From Helicobacteraceae bacterium (lineage in GTDB: Bacteria; Campylobacterota; Campylobacteria; Campylobacterales; Sulfurimonadaceae), in contig WFMY01000122.1 of the NCBI GenBank assembly GCA_015488855.1, positions 1 to 5,404 of the forward strand: a DNA stretch of 5,404 nt. Direction: 5' to 3'. Every line of letters starts with the position of its first letter. Position 1 is the stretch's first letter. A model generated the notes under the pieces. The model saw nothing but the letters and a program-made list of their open reading frames with translations, did not search any database and was not told where the DNA came from. Positions 1-5,404 of this stretch are shown piece by piece. A program made the translations under genes and the position numbers.

Positions 1-1349
1 ACTTCATCAGAGATATTGACTAAGCTTTCTATATTTTTAGCATTGGTATGCATCTTATCACTTACATCATTGATAGACTGTACGATAGTGCTCACATTGA
101 TATCTATCTCTGTTAAAGATTTTTGAGTTCTCTCTGCAAGTTTTCTTACTTCATCAGCAACTACAGCAAAACCCCGTCCATGTTCACCTGCACGAGCTGC
201 TTCTATGGCAGCATTGAGTGCAAGTAAGTTCGTTTGTTCTGCTATATCTTTGATGATACTGAGTACCTCTTTGACACCCTGTGCATCTGTCCTTAGATCT
301 GTTAGTTCAGCTGAGAGTTCATTTTCTATCTCTACAAAAGAGTTTACTTCCTCTGAAAGTGTAGTGAGTGAATCTTTTGCTGTATTCAGTTCTTTATGCG
401 CCTCAGATACATTTTTTTGTGTCTCGATGGAAGCTTCAAGATTTTGATCAAGGAGTGTTTTAATAGACTCAGATTTTTGAGTGGTTTCTTTGACTATATT
501 TTGCTCTTGTTCTGTACTTTTTCTGATGACATGACTTGACTTTTCAATCTCTTTAGCTATACTAAAATTTTGCTCTCCTAAAGATTTTACACTATTGACA
601 GTTGTTTGTATCATCTCTATGAAAGCATTCACTTCGCTAGCAGTTTGTCCGAACTCATCTTGATTTTTATGCTCTACTCGTTTGGTTAAATCTTTGTCTC
701 CGCCTACAAGTGAAGCGATACGCTCTTTAAGATTTTTGATAGGGGAGAAAATCTCTTTTGAGAAAAATACAGTTGAAGCAAGTCCAAATAGCAGGGCAGC
801 GATGATGAGCGTAATGATAAGCGTCGTGTTTGTAGAGTTGATATCTTCATCAACTTCTTTGAGAGAGATTACGAGATCCATCGCTCCTAAGACATAACCA
901 ACTTGGGCATTGTAGTGGCAAGTTAAACATTTTTTCTCAGCTATCATGGGTTGAATCATGCGAATATTATGTTCTCCCTGCTCGTTTTTTTCTATAATTT
1001 TTAAAGATTTATTTTCGAGTACATCGCGAATAAGGGCATTTGAGGTGTACTTTTCATCTGGTGTAAATGTTTCTTGAACAGCTTTTGATTTAAAGATATG
1101 AAGAGACTGAATCCCTCTGATCTTTTGGGCAGACTTTAAAGTATCTTCAACGAGTTGTTGGTCTCCTAGCATCATGCTTGTAGTCATTGTTTGAAAGATA
1201 GATTGACTCAGCATTGTTAAAGATTTTTTGGAAGTTATATTAGATAAATTTTGAAGCGTATGTGAAAGATAGCTACTCATCCCTATGAGACCTAAGATGC
1301 TGATGAGCGTTAAGGAAAGAACTACTTTAGATTTTACTGTTTTAAACAA
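1..1349 (-). CDS. Methyl-accepting chemotaxis protein with periplasmic c-type heme sensor domain (3' end outside window)
   Basis: This is a transmembrane chemoreceptor that passes ligand or redox signals to CheA/CheW and so to the flagella. Reading the minus strand from TTG at 1349 gives 449 open codons to the window edge. Residues 9-28 are a first membrane helix, about 29-174 a periplasmic domain, and about 175-196 a second helix. A HAMP domain follows (about 198-250; Pro203 and DEFG at 231-234), then the signalling coiled coil, whose hairpin tip EQTNLLALNAAIEAARAG starts at residue 371. The periplasmic part holds CLTCH at residues 141-145, a covalent heme c site with His145 as proximal ligand. 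This matches the known Geobacter chemoreceptors with PAS-like heme c sensor domains. The TTG start is chosen because it has AAGGA 7 bases upstream, the only in-frame codons back to a stop are non-start codons, and the next Met (24) would cut the first membrane helix. The C-terminal end of the signalling domain is missing. The ligand is unknown; oxygen, NO or redox state are inferences. Confidence 0.93.
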   Translation of the reverse strand, partial: MFKTVKSKVVLSLTLISILGLIGMSSYLSHTLQNLSNITSKKSLTMLSQSIFQTMTTSMMLGDQQLVEDTLKSAQKIRGIQSLHIFKSKAVQETFTPDEKYTSNALIRDVLENKSLKIIEKNEQGEHNIRMIQPMIAEKKCLTCHYNAQVGYVLGAMDLVISLKEVDEDINSTNTTLIITLIIAALLFGLASTVFFSKEIFSPIKNLKERIASLVGGDKDLTKRVEHKNQDEFGQTASEVNAFIEMIQTTVNSVKSLGEQNFSIAKEIEKSSHVIRKSTEQEQNIVKETTQKSESIKTLLDQNLEASIETQKNVSEAHKELNTAKDSLTTLSEEVNSFVEIENELSAELTDLRTDAQGVKEVLSIIKDIAEQTNLLALNAAIEAARAGEHGRGFAVVADEVRKLAERTQKSLTEIDINVSTIVQSINDVSDKMHTNAKNIESLVNISDE

Positions 1350-1356
1350 GACAATA

Positions 1357-1361
1357 TCCTT
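1357..1361 (-). promoter_or_regulatory. Ribosome binding site for the chemoreceptor, supporting its TTG start
   Basis: AAGGA on the minus strand sits 7 bases (TATTGTC) before the TTG at 1349. This spacing is good and supports TTG over any downstream ATG. Confidence 0.65.
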
Positions 1362-1380
1362 TTTTAAGAATGAATTAATA

Positions 1381-1386
1381 ATTATA
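1381..1386 (-). promoter_or_regulatory. Probable -10 element of the chemoreceptor promoter
   Basis: The minus strand reads CTGCTATAAT, a perfect TATAAT hexamer preceded by TGC, in the 60-base gap between the kinase stop and the chemoreceptor start. Transcription would begin near 1374, giving a leader of about 25 bases. No good -35 hexamer is visible, which is common for housekeeping promoters of Campylobacterota. No hairpin terminator for the upstream kinase is visible in the gap, so some read-through from the regulator operon is possible. Confidence 0.6.
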
Positions 1387-1409
1387 GCAGAAAATTATCA
1401 AACATTGTG

Positions 1410-2789
1410 CTAAAAGATTATACTAAAGGTAGAACCTTCATTCTCTTTACTCTTTATTTGGAGTTTGAAGTGGTGGAGCTCTACGATATTGTTGACCAAA
1501 AAGAGTCCAAGTCCAAGAGAATTATTCCAAGTATTTCCAGAGACTCTGTAAAATTTGTCAGAGAGTCTTTCTATATCTTTTTCTTTGATACCGATTCCAC
1601 TGTCAATGATATCTATCTTTTCTTGAGAGATTTTTACGATCACTTCATCTTCTGAGTATTTAAAAGCATTTTCTATGAGATTACTAAAAACAATACCAAA
1701 GAGGGATTCATCTACAGTTATTTCTATCTCTTTTGAACCTTGAATCTCTATCTCTTTTGATTTATAAGTATGTTTGAGTATCTCGATAGAGTCTTGCATA
1801 AGTTTATAAAGGTTACACTTTTTAAGAGTTAGTTTTTGTTGTGAGTTATCTAGTTTTGTTGAGAGCCTGAGTGTATCTACGAGCTCATTGAGGCGGTTGC
1901 TATTTTTGTATATTTTATTTAAAAATTTTTGTTGGATATTTTGATTGATGTTTGCATCTTCAAGTAAAGTTTGCGTGTAGCCATTTATGACGGCGATAGG
2001 GTTTTTGAACTCATGGCTGATTGCAGAGATGATGTCATCTTTTTGGGTGTTGGATGCTTGTAGCTTTGAGGTGTATTTATGTTTTTGTTTATCTTGTTTG
2101 ATGAGAATTTTTGATACTTTTGTCAGAAGTTGTGTAATGAGATAAAACTCTTCTGAAAAATCGGAGTTGATGTAGTTTTCTTTTTTCTTTTTCGTGAGTG
2201 CTTTAAGGAAGTTAAGTATCCGTTTTGTTTCATCTTGAATTTGGATATTTATCTTATAGGCGATGATAAATATAGAGATAAAAAAAACTGCTACGATGCT
2301 GATAATCTCAAATCCAAGTGTAATAATCTGGCTTTTGATATTTTTAAGCTCTTTTGCCATTCTTATGTAGATGGTTTTGCCATCAATAGTGTATTTTTTG
2401 ACAACATAGAGCAGGTTCTTTTTAATAGTATTTGAGGTACGGATTTTAAATCCAAACTCTCTTTTATCTGATTGTACAATCTCTTGCCTATATCTATGAT
2501 TGTCCATAACTTTTTTGTCTTTATGAGATTCACAGATGATTTCACCATCTTTAGAGATGATTGTAAGTCTTATCCTCAATTTTTTTTTAATATTACTAGC
2601 AAGTGTGTCAAAGTCTGTTTGCTTGTTTATGCTTAAAGCGATGAGTTCTATGTCGTGTTGAAGTGCTACTTTTGTCTCGTCGATATAGAGGTCTTTTACC
2701 CAAAAATATACTAGAGCCCCTACAGCGAAAAAAAGCACTACAAAAAGGAGGAAAAATTTTCTAAAGATAATTTGTTGAAATTTTAACAA
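1410..2789 (-). CDS. PhoR-like membrane sensor histidine kinase
   Basis: This 459-residue kinase autophosphorylates on a histidine and passes phosphate to response regulators, most likely those encoded just upstream. Residues 12-31 and about 155-178 are membrane helices flanking an extracytoplasmic domain of about 120 residues. That domain carries the stretches RLTIISKDGEIICES (74-88) and MDNHRYRQEI (95-104), which resemble the PAS-like sensor of PhoR/WalK/ResE-type kinases. A HAMP-like linker (about 180-235) precedes the catalytic core: H-box SHEFKNP with phospho-acceptor His259, N-box SNLIENAFKYS (369-379), G1 DSGIGI (396-401), F-box DKFYRV (411-416) and G2 LGLGL (425-429). All catalytic motifs are intact. 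TTG at 2789 is the only plausible start, because an in-frame TGA lies five codons upstream and the first membrane helix begins at about residue 12. It overlaps the preceding regulator by 7 bases (TTGTTAA), implying translational coupling. The sensed signal is unknown; phosphate limitation is one possibility by family resemblance only. Confidence 0.95.
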   Translation of the reverse strand: MLKFQQIIFRKFFLLFVVLFFAVGALVYFWVKDLYIDETKVALQHDIELIALSINKQTDFDTLASNIKKKLRIRLTIISKDGEIICESHKDKKVMDNHRYRQEIVQSDKREFGFKIRTSNTIKKNLLYVVKKYTIDGKTIYIRMAKELKNIKSQIITLGFEIISIVAVFFISIFIIAYKINIQIQDETKRILNFLKALTKKKKENYINSDFSEEFYLITQLLTKVSKILIKQDKQKHKYTSKLQASNTQKDDIISAISHEFKNPIAVINGYTQTLLEDANINQNIQQKFLNKIYKNSNRLNELVDTLRLSTKLDNSQQKLTLKKCNLYKLMQDSIEILKHTYKSKEIEIQGSKEIEITVDESLFGIVFSNLIENAFKYSEDEVIVKISQEKIDIIDSGIGIKEKDIERLSDKFYRVSGNTWNNSLGLGLFLVNNIVELHHFKLQIKSKENEGSTFSIIF

Positions 2790-3451
2790 AGGATGTAACC
2801 CTCACCACGGATAGCTTTTATGTAGTCTTTGTTCCCAGCTGGATCTATATTTTTTTTAAGTCTTTTGATGGCTACATTAACCGTTTTTATCTGTTTGTTT
2901 AAAGAATCTGACCATACTTTTTCAAGGAGCATTTCACGCGTTAAAAGTATATTTTCATTTTTTATAAATTCTAAAAGAAGATTATGTTCTAGGTGAGTGA
3001 GCTTGACATCCTCTCCAGCAATGTTAAATACTTTGTTAGATGCATTGTAAGTGATATCACGAAACTTCATAATATCTTGTTTTTTAGAGCTTCTTTTGAT
3101 GAGTGCCTTAACTCTTGCTTTGAGCTCTTCAATGTTAAAAGGTTTTGTGATGTAATCATCTCCACCAGCTTTAAAACCCTCTAAAATATTGTCTGAAGAA
3201 TCTTTGGCACTGACATAGATAACAGGCTGATTATAGCCAAGACTACGGATATAGTTGATAAACTTTGTCCCCTCTATCGATGGTAGATTTCTATCCATAA
3301 GGATGAGTGATATATCATCTTCATCTAAGATATCAGTGACATTTGTAGTATCTATACAGGTGATAACATCATAACCCTCTTTAGCGAGAGTATATTCCAT
3401 AAGGTCTAGTATGTCTTCTTCATCTTCTATAATCATTATTGTTTCATTCAT
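2783..3451 (-). CDS. OmpR/PhoB-family response regulator, third of three in tandem
   Basis: This 222-residue transcription regulator has an N-terminal receiver domain and a C-terminal winged-helix DNA-binding domain. In the receiver (about 1-120) the acidic pocket is Glu9/Asp10, the phospho-acceptor Asp53 (in MDRNLP), the switch residue Ser81 and the conserved Lys103 followed by Pro104, so it should be phosphorylatable. The winged helix (about 130-222) has the recognition helix KTVNVAIKRLKKNIDP and ends in the wing hairpin YIKAIRGEGY. It lies 25 bases after the second regulator, and its stop codon is embedded in the kinase start, making it the most likely direct partner of that kinase. The first ATG is chosen because receivers normally begin three or four residues before the first strand; a second ATG at codon 6 would truncate that strand. 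No Shine-Dalgarno sequence is visible (TTGTGAA before ATG), so translation may be weaker than for its two paralogues. Confidence 0.95.
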   Translation of the reverse strand: MNETIMIIEDEEDILDLMEYTLAKEGYDVITCIDTTNVTDILDEDDISLILMDRNLPSIEGTKFINYIRSLGYNQPVIYVSAKDSSDNILEGFKAGGDDYITKPFNIEELKARVKALIKRSSKKQDIMKFRDITYNASNKVFNIAGEDVKLTHLEHNLLLEFIKNENILLTREMLLEKVWSDSLNKQIKTVNVAIKRLKKNIDPAGNKDYIKAIRGEGYILC

Positions 3452-3457
3452 TTCACA

Positions 3458-3463
3458 ATTATA
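3458..3463 (-). promoter_or_regulatory. TATAAT hexamer in the gap before the third regulator (weak candidate internal promoter)
   Basis: The minus strand reads GATATAATTG in the 25-base gap. The hexamer matches -10 perfectly, but it ends only 6 bases before the ATG at 3451, so a transcript from it would be leaderless or nearly so. It may equally be chance in AT-rich DNA. Confidence 0.2.
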
Positions 3464-3476
3464 TCAAATAGTTGGT

Positions 3477-4151
3477 TTATACTATCTTGTAACCGACGCC
3501 ATGTATCGTTTGAATATACTCTTTTGTTTTATCTGGGTCTATCTTCTCTTTGATACGGTTTATCGCTACATTGACAGTACGGTATTGGTAGGACTCTGTA
3601 TCTTTCCACACATTTTCAAGAAGATAGTCGCGGTCAAGAATAGTGTTTTTGTTGAGTATAAATTCATAAAGTAGGTTGAACTCCAACTTTGTGATGCTCA
3701 CCTCTTTTTTCTCAACAGTGAGTGTTCGTGAGCTTTTGTCTAAGATAAGGTCACGGTGAGAAAGTAAGCCTTCATTGAGATTTTTACTCGTTCTACGAAG
3801 AATTGCGTGGATGCGAAGAACGAGTTCTTTCATGTTGAAGGGTTTGGTCATGTAGTCGTCACCACCTCGTAAAAAACCTTCCTCCACTTCAACATCTTTT
3901 GCCTTGGCACTAAGGTAGATTACGGGAGTTGTAAAACCTTGCATTCTCAGAGATTGTACAAACTCGCTTCCCTCGACCCCTGGGAGATTCCTATCCATGA
4001 TGAGAAGATCAACATCCTCTTCATCTAAAAATTGCGTTACATTTTTTGTATCTAAAAAACCGATGGTCTCAAAATCCTCTTTTGAGAGTGCATACTCGAT
4101 GAAATCTAGTAAGTCCTCTTCATCTTCAACGATAGCTATTTTTACACTCAT
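3477..4151 (-). CDS. OmpR/PhoB-family response regulator, second of three in tandem
   Basis: This 224-residue protein has the same two-domain plan as its neighbours. The receiver has Glu9/Asp10, phospho-acceptor Asp53 in MDRNLP, Ser81 in LSAK and Lys103-Pro104 in TKPFN, so all catalytic residues are present. The winged helix contains the recognition helix RTVNVAINRIKEKIDP and the wing hairpin YIQTIHGVGYKIV. A hand count of the first 120 residues, which align without gaps, gives 62 identities with the first regulator and 62 with the third, so it is about equally distant from both. It follows the first regulator by 20 bases and carries the strongest ribosome binding site in the window, so it may be the most heavily translated member. 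The target genes are unknown; the phosphodonor is presumably the kinase at the end of the operon. Confidence 0.95.
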   Translation of the reverse strand: MSVKIAIVEDEEDLLDFIEYALSKEDFETIGFLDTKNVTQFLDEEDVDLLIMDRNLPGVEGSEFVQSLRMQGFTTPVIYLSAKAKDVEVEEGFLRGGDDYMTKPFNMKELVLRIHAILRRTSKNLNEGLLSHRDLILDKSSRTLTVEKKEVSITKLEFNLLYEFILNKNTILDRDYLLENVWKDTESYQYRTVNVAINRIKEKIDPDKTKEYIQTIHGVGYKIV

Positions 4152-4158
4152 CTTCTTA

Positions 4159-4166
4159 CCTCCCCC
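4159..4166 (-). promoter_or_regulatory. Very strong ribosome binding site of the second regulator, inside an A7G5 tract
   Basis: The minus strand reads seven A then GGGGGAGG, ending 7 bases before the ATG at 4151. This is a near-ideal Shine-Dalgarno sequence. The seven A overlap the stop codon (TAA) of the preceding regulator, so termination and re-initiation are close together. Confidence 0.7.
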
Positions 4167-4171
4167 TTTTT

Positions 4172-4855
4172 TTATTCACTTAGTAGATAGCCGATGCCAC
4201 GAATAGTTTTGATGTACTTTTTATCACGCATTGGGTCTATCTTTTCTTTAAGCCTTTTGATGGCAACATTGACTGTTTTTTGATTGATATGTTCAGCATC
4301 TTTCCAAACATGCTTGATGAGAAAATCCCTACCAAGCACTTTTTTCTTATTTTTTATGAAAATTTGGAGTAGGCAGGTCTCTAGTTTTGTTAGTTCGATA
4401 TTTTTTGAACCAATACTAAGAAGGTTCATGTTGAGGTCTAGTGACATATCTTTATATTGTATTGTATCAACCGTCTCGATGCTTTCATGACTAGAGCGGC
4501 GTAAAACTGCCTTGATGCGTAAGACCAACTCCTCCATGTTAAATGGTTTGGTTATGTAGTCATCAGCACCTACTAAAAACCCCTCTTTGACCTCCACTGC
4601 ACTACTTTTAGCAGAGATAAAGATAACAGGGGTGTTGATATTTTTACTTCTTAGCATCTCTATGTAGAGAGTTCCATCAATGTTGGGCAGTGTCCTATCC
4701 ATTAAGATAAGGTCGATACTTTCTTCTTGGAGTACCTTAGAAACATTTTTAGTATTTAAAAAACCAACAACATCATAACCGATGTTTGTCATGGTAAATT
4801 CTAGGAGTTCTAAGATATCCTTGTCATCATCTACTATTAAAATGCTTTTTTTCAT
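4172..4855 (-). CDS. OmpR/PhoB-family response regulator, first of three in tandem
   Basis: This 227-residue regulator heads the apparent operon. The receiver (about 1-120) has the acidic pair Asp9/Asp10, phospho-acceptor Asp53 in MDRTLP, Ser81 in ISAK and Lys103-Pro104 in TKPFN, all at the same positions as in the next two genes. The winged-helix output domain (about 132-227) has the recognition helix KTVNVAIKRLKEKIDP and the hairpin YIKTIRGIGY. The ATG at 4855 is supported by AGAGGA just upstream. A 57-base gap separates it from the TonB receptor gene, and this gap holds an AT-rich palindrome that could be an autoregulatory site. Domain and residue layout are those of PhoB/OmpR proteins, which bind direct repeats as dimers once phosphorylated. 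No specific symbol is given because three equivalent paralogues cannot be told apart from sequence alone. Confidence 0.95.
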   Translation of the reverse strand: MKKSILIVDDDKDILELLEFTMTNIGYDVVGFLNTKNVSKVLQEESIDLILMDRTLPNIDGTLYIEMLRSKNINTPVIFISAKSSAVEVKEGFLVGADDYITKPFNMEELVLRIKAVLRRSSHESIETVDTIQYKDMSLDLNMNLLSIGSKNIELTKLETCLLQIFIKNKKKVLGRDFLIKHVWKDAEHINQKTVNVAIKRLKEKIDPMRDKKYIKTIRGIGYLLSE

Positions 4856-4858
4856 ATT

Positions 4859-4864
4859 TCCTCT
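4859..4864 (-). promoter_or_regulatory. Ribosome binding site of the first regulator
   Basis: AGAGGA on the minus strand lies just before the ATG at 4855, with four bases between the GG and the start codon. Spacing is slightly short but acceptable and supports this start. Confidence 0.6.
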
Positions 4865-4892
4865 TTAATTATGTTAATTTTAATACATTTAA
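4865..4892 (-). promoter_or_regulatory. AT-rich imperfect palindrome upstream of the regulator operon (possible operator/promoter)
   Basis: Two 13-base arms, TTAAATGTATTAA and TTAACATAATTAA on the minus strand, are separated by two bases and match as inverted repeats at 10 of 13 positions. TTAA occurs four times, at steps of 9, 6 and 9 bases. TAAAAT (4877-4882) and CATAAT (4868-4873) inside it resemble -10 elements; the first would give a leader of roughly 15 bases. No convincing -35 element is visible. A role as operator or promoter is inference, since AT-rich DNA yields such symmetry by chance. Confidence 0.3.
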
Positions 4893-4912
4893 GTGTCATT
4901 TTGATTACAATT

Positions 4913-5404
4913 TTAGTAGTTTATACTCAACCTCATGGAGTAATATCTTCCTGGTCTTGTCTGTGATGTAACTAAGCCCCCTTGCGTAAATTCTGTTGTT
5001 GAATTGAGAAGGTTGTTGGCTTTAAACCGTAGAGCATATCCAAAGGTATCTCCATCCATTTTTTTACTTATATCGTAGATCCAGACAAAGTCAAGTTTTG
5101 CAAATGGTTGCTGGTAAATATCTTTATTTCCATTGGTTCCAAGTGATACAATTCTCTCACCAATTTGATTAAACAATAAGAGGGCACTATTACCATTATC
5201 TACACTATCATAGCCTAAAATAAAGTTAAGAACATATGGAGACTGTCCTTGCATTGGTCTTTGTTGCGTTGTTAGTTGACTGGTGTAATCATTGTTTGGA
5301 TCTTGATTGAGAACAATCGTTGATTGAATATATGTAAGATTCGTACTAAACAACAAATTTTCAAAATCTTTATTGATAAAACCAAATCTTTTTCTCAAGT
5401 TCAT
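4913..5404 (-). CDS. TonB-dependent outer-membrane receptor, C-terminal fragment (5' part outside window)
   Basis: These are the last 163 codons of an outer-membrane beta-barrel that imports a ligand such as a metal chelate, heme or other nutrient, using energy from TonB-ExbB-ExbD. The visible part is the end of the barrel: alternating hydrophobic strands such as FAKLDFVWIYDIS, the characteristic RFKANNLLNSTTEF turn near residues 128-141, and the final TRPGRYYSMRLSINY. The terminal aromatic residue (Tyr) is the usual barrel-assembly signal of outer-membrane proteins. The ATG at the window edge is taken as an internal Met: there is no signal peptide, plug domain or TonB box, and the first residues read as a barrel strand. 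Receptors of this family are typically 600-900 residues, so most of the gene lies to the right. The substrate cannot be judged from this part. It sits upstream of the regulator operon in the same direction and could be regulated by it. Confidence 0.88.
   Translation of the reverse strand: MNLRKRFGFINKDFENLLFSTNLTYIQSTIVLNQDPNNDYTSQLTTQQRPMQGQSPYVLNFILGYDSVDNGNSALLLFNQIGERIVSLGTNGNKDIYQQPFAKLDFVWIYDISKKMDGDTFGYALRFKANNLLNSTTEFTQGGLVTSQTRPGRYYSMRLSINY

Noticed and set aside
205..897. Open reading frames on the plus strand opposite the chemoreceptor (205-447 and 682-897)
   Set aside because: They are antisense to a well-supported chemoreceptor frame with HAMP and signalling motifs, are Ser-rich low-complexity translations, and have no recognisable domain.
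1..1349. Frameshift or pseudogene in the chemoreceptor because it lacks an ATG start
   Set aside because: The frame is open for 449 codons from TTG with every domain in order and a well-spaced ribosome binding site, so the gene looks intact as far as visible.
1350..1409. Terminator hairpin after the kinase
   Set aside because: No stable GC-containing stem followed by a T run is present in this gap on the minus strand; the visible short repeats are only AT-rich.
1407..1655. Plus-strand open frame of 82 codons opposite the kinase 3' end
   Set aside because: It is antisense to the kinase ATP-binding domain, whose G1 and G2 motifs are intact in the minus frame, and has a weak GTG start.
3411..3674. 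Plus-strand open frame with hydrophobic residues spanning the gap between the second and third regulators
   Set aside because: It overlaps the coding ends of both regulators. The hydrophobic look comes from reading the reverse of Lys/Asn/Asp-rich codons.
2783..4855. Naming the kinase and regulators phoR and phoB
   Set aside because: The domain layout fits, but there are three equivalent regulators, no pst or phoU genes in the window, and the signal is unknown, so the symbols would overstate the evidence.
5402..5404. ATG at the right edge as the true start of a 163-residue protein
   Set aside because: The product begins in a barrel strand with no signal peptide and matches only the C-terminal end of TonB-dependent receptors, so the gene must continue beyond the window.

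Overview
The window is AT-rich, and every recognisable gene lies on the minus strand, so it reads right to left. Gene style points to a free-living, respiring, chemotactic Campylobacterota (Epsilonproteobacteria) bacterium of the Sulfurimonas/Arcobacter/Sulfurospirillum kind: dense packing, PhoB-like regulators, a Lys/Ile/Asn-rich kinase, a c-heme chemoreceptor and TATAAT-type promoters. The proteobacterial setting is fairly secure; the genus is a guess.

In transcription order: (1) 5404-4913, the C-terminal end of a TonB-dependent outer-membrane receptor that enters from beyond the right edge. (2) A 57-base gap carrying an AT-rich imperfect palindrome and the ribosome binding site of the next gene. 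(3) Three consecutive full-length OmpR/PhoB-type response regulators (4855-4172, 4151-3477, 3451-2783), separated by 20 and 25 bases. (4) One membrane-bound PhoR-like sensor histidine kinase (2789-1410), whose TTG start overlaps the stop of the third regulator. (5) A 60-base gap with a clear TATAAT -10 element. (6) A methyl-accepting chemotaxis protein (1349 to beyond the left edge) that starts with TTG and has a CXXCH heme c site in its periplasmic sensor domain.

The core is an apparent four-gene operon, regulator-regulator-regulator-kinase. The three regulators are clear paralogues. They keep every phosphorylation residue at the same position and share almost the same DNA-recognition helix, so one kinase could feed three regulators that read related sites. 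Apparent ribosome binding sites weaken along the operon (good, very strong, absent, TTG start), consistent with making more regulator than kinase. The neighbouring TonB receptor is a plausible target gene, but no promoter evidence in the window proves this. The chemoreceptor has its own promoter and is probably a separate unit that senses a redox-related or gaseous ligand through heme.

The most unusual items are the three-regulators-to-one-kinase layout and the heme c chemoreceptor. No RNA genes, insertion sequences, CRISPR arrays or convincing terminators were seen.
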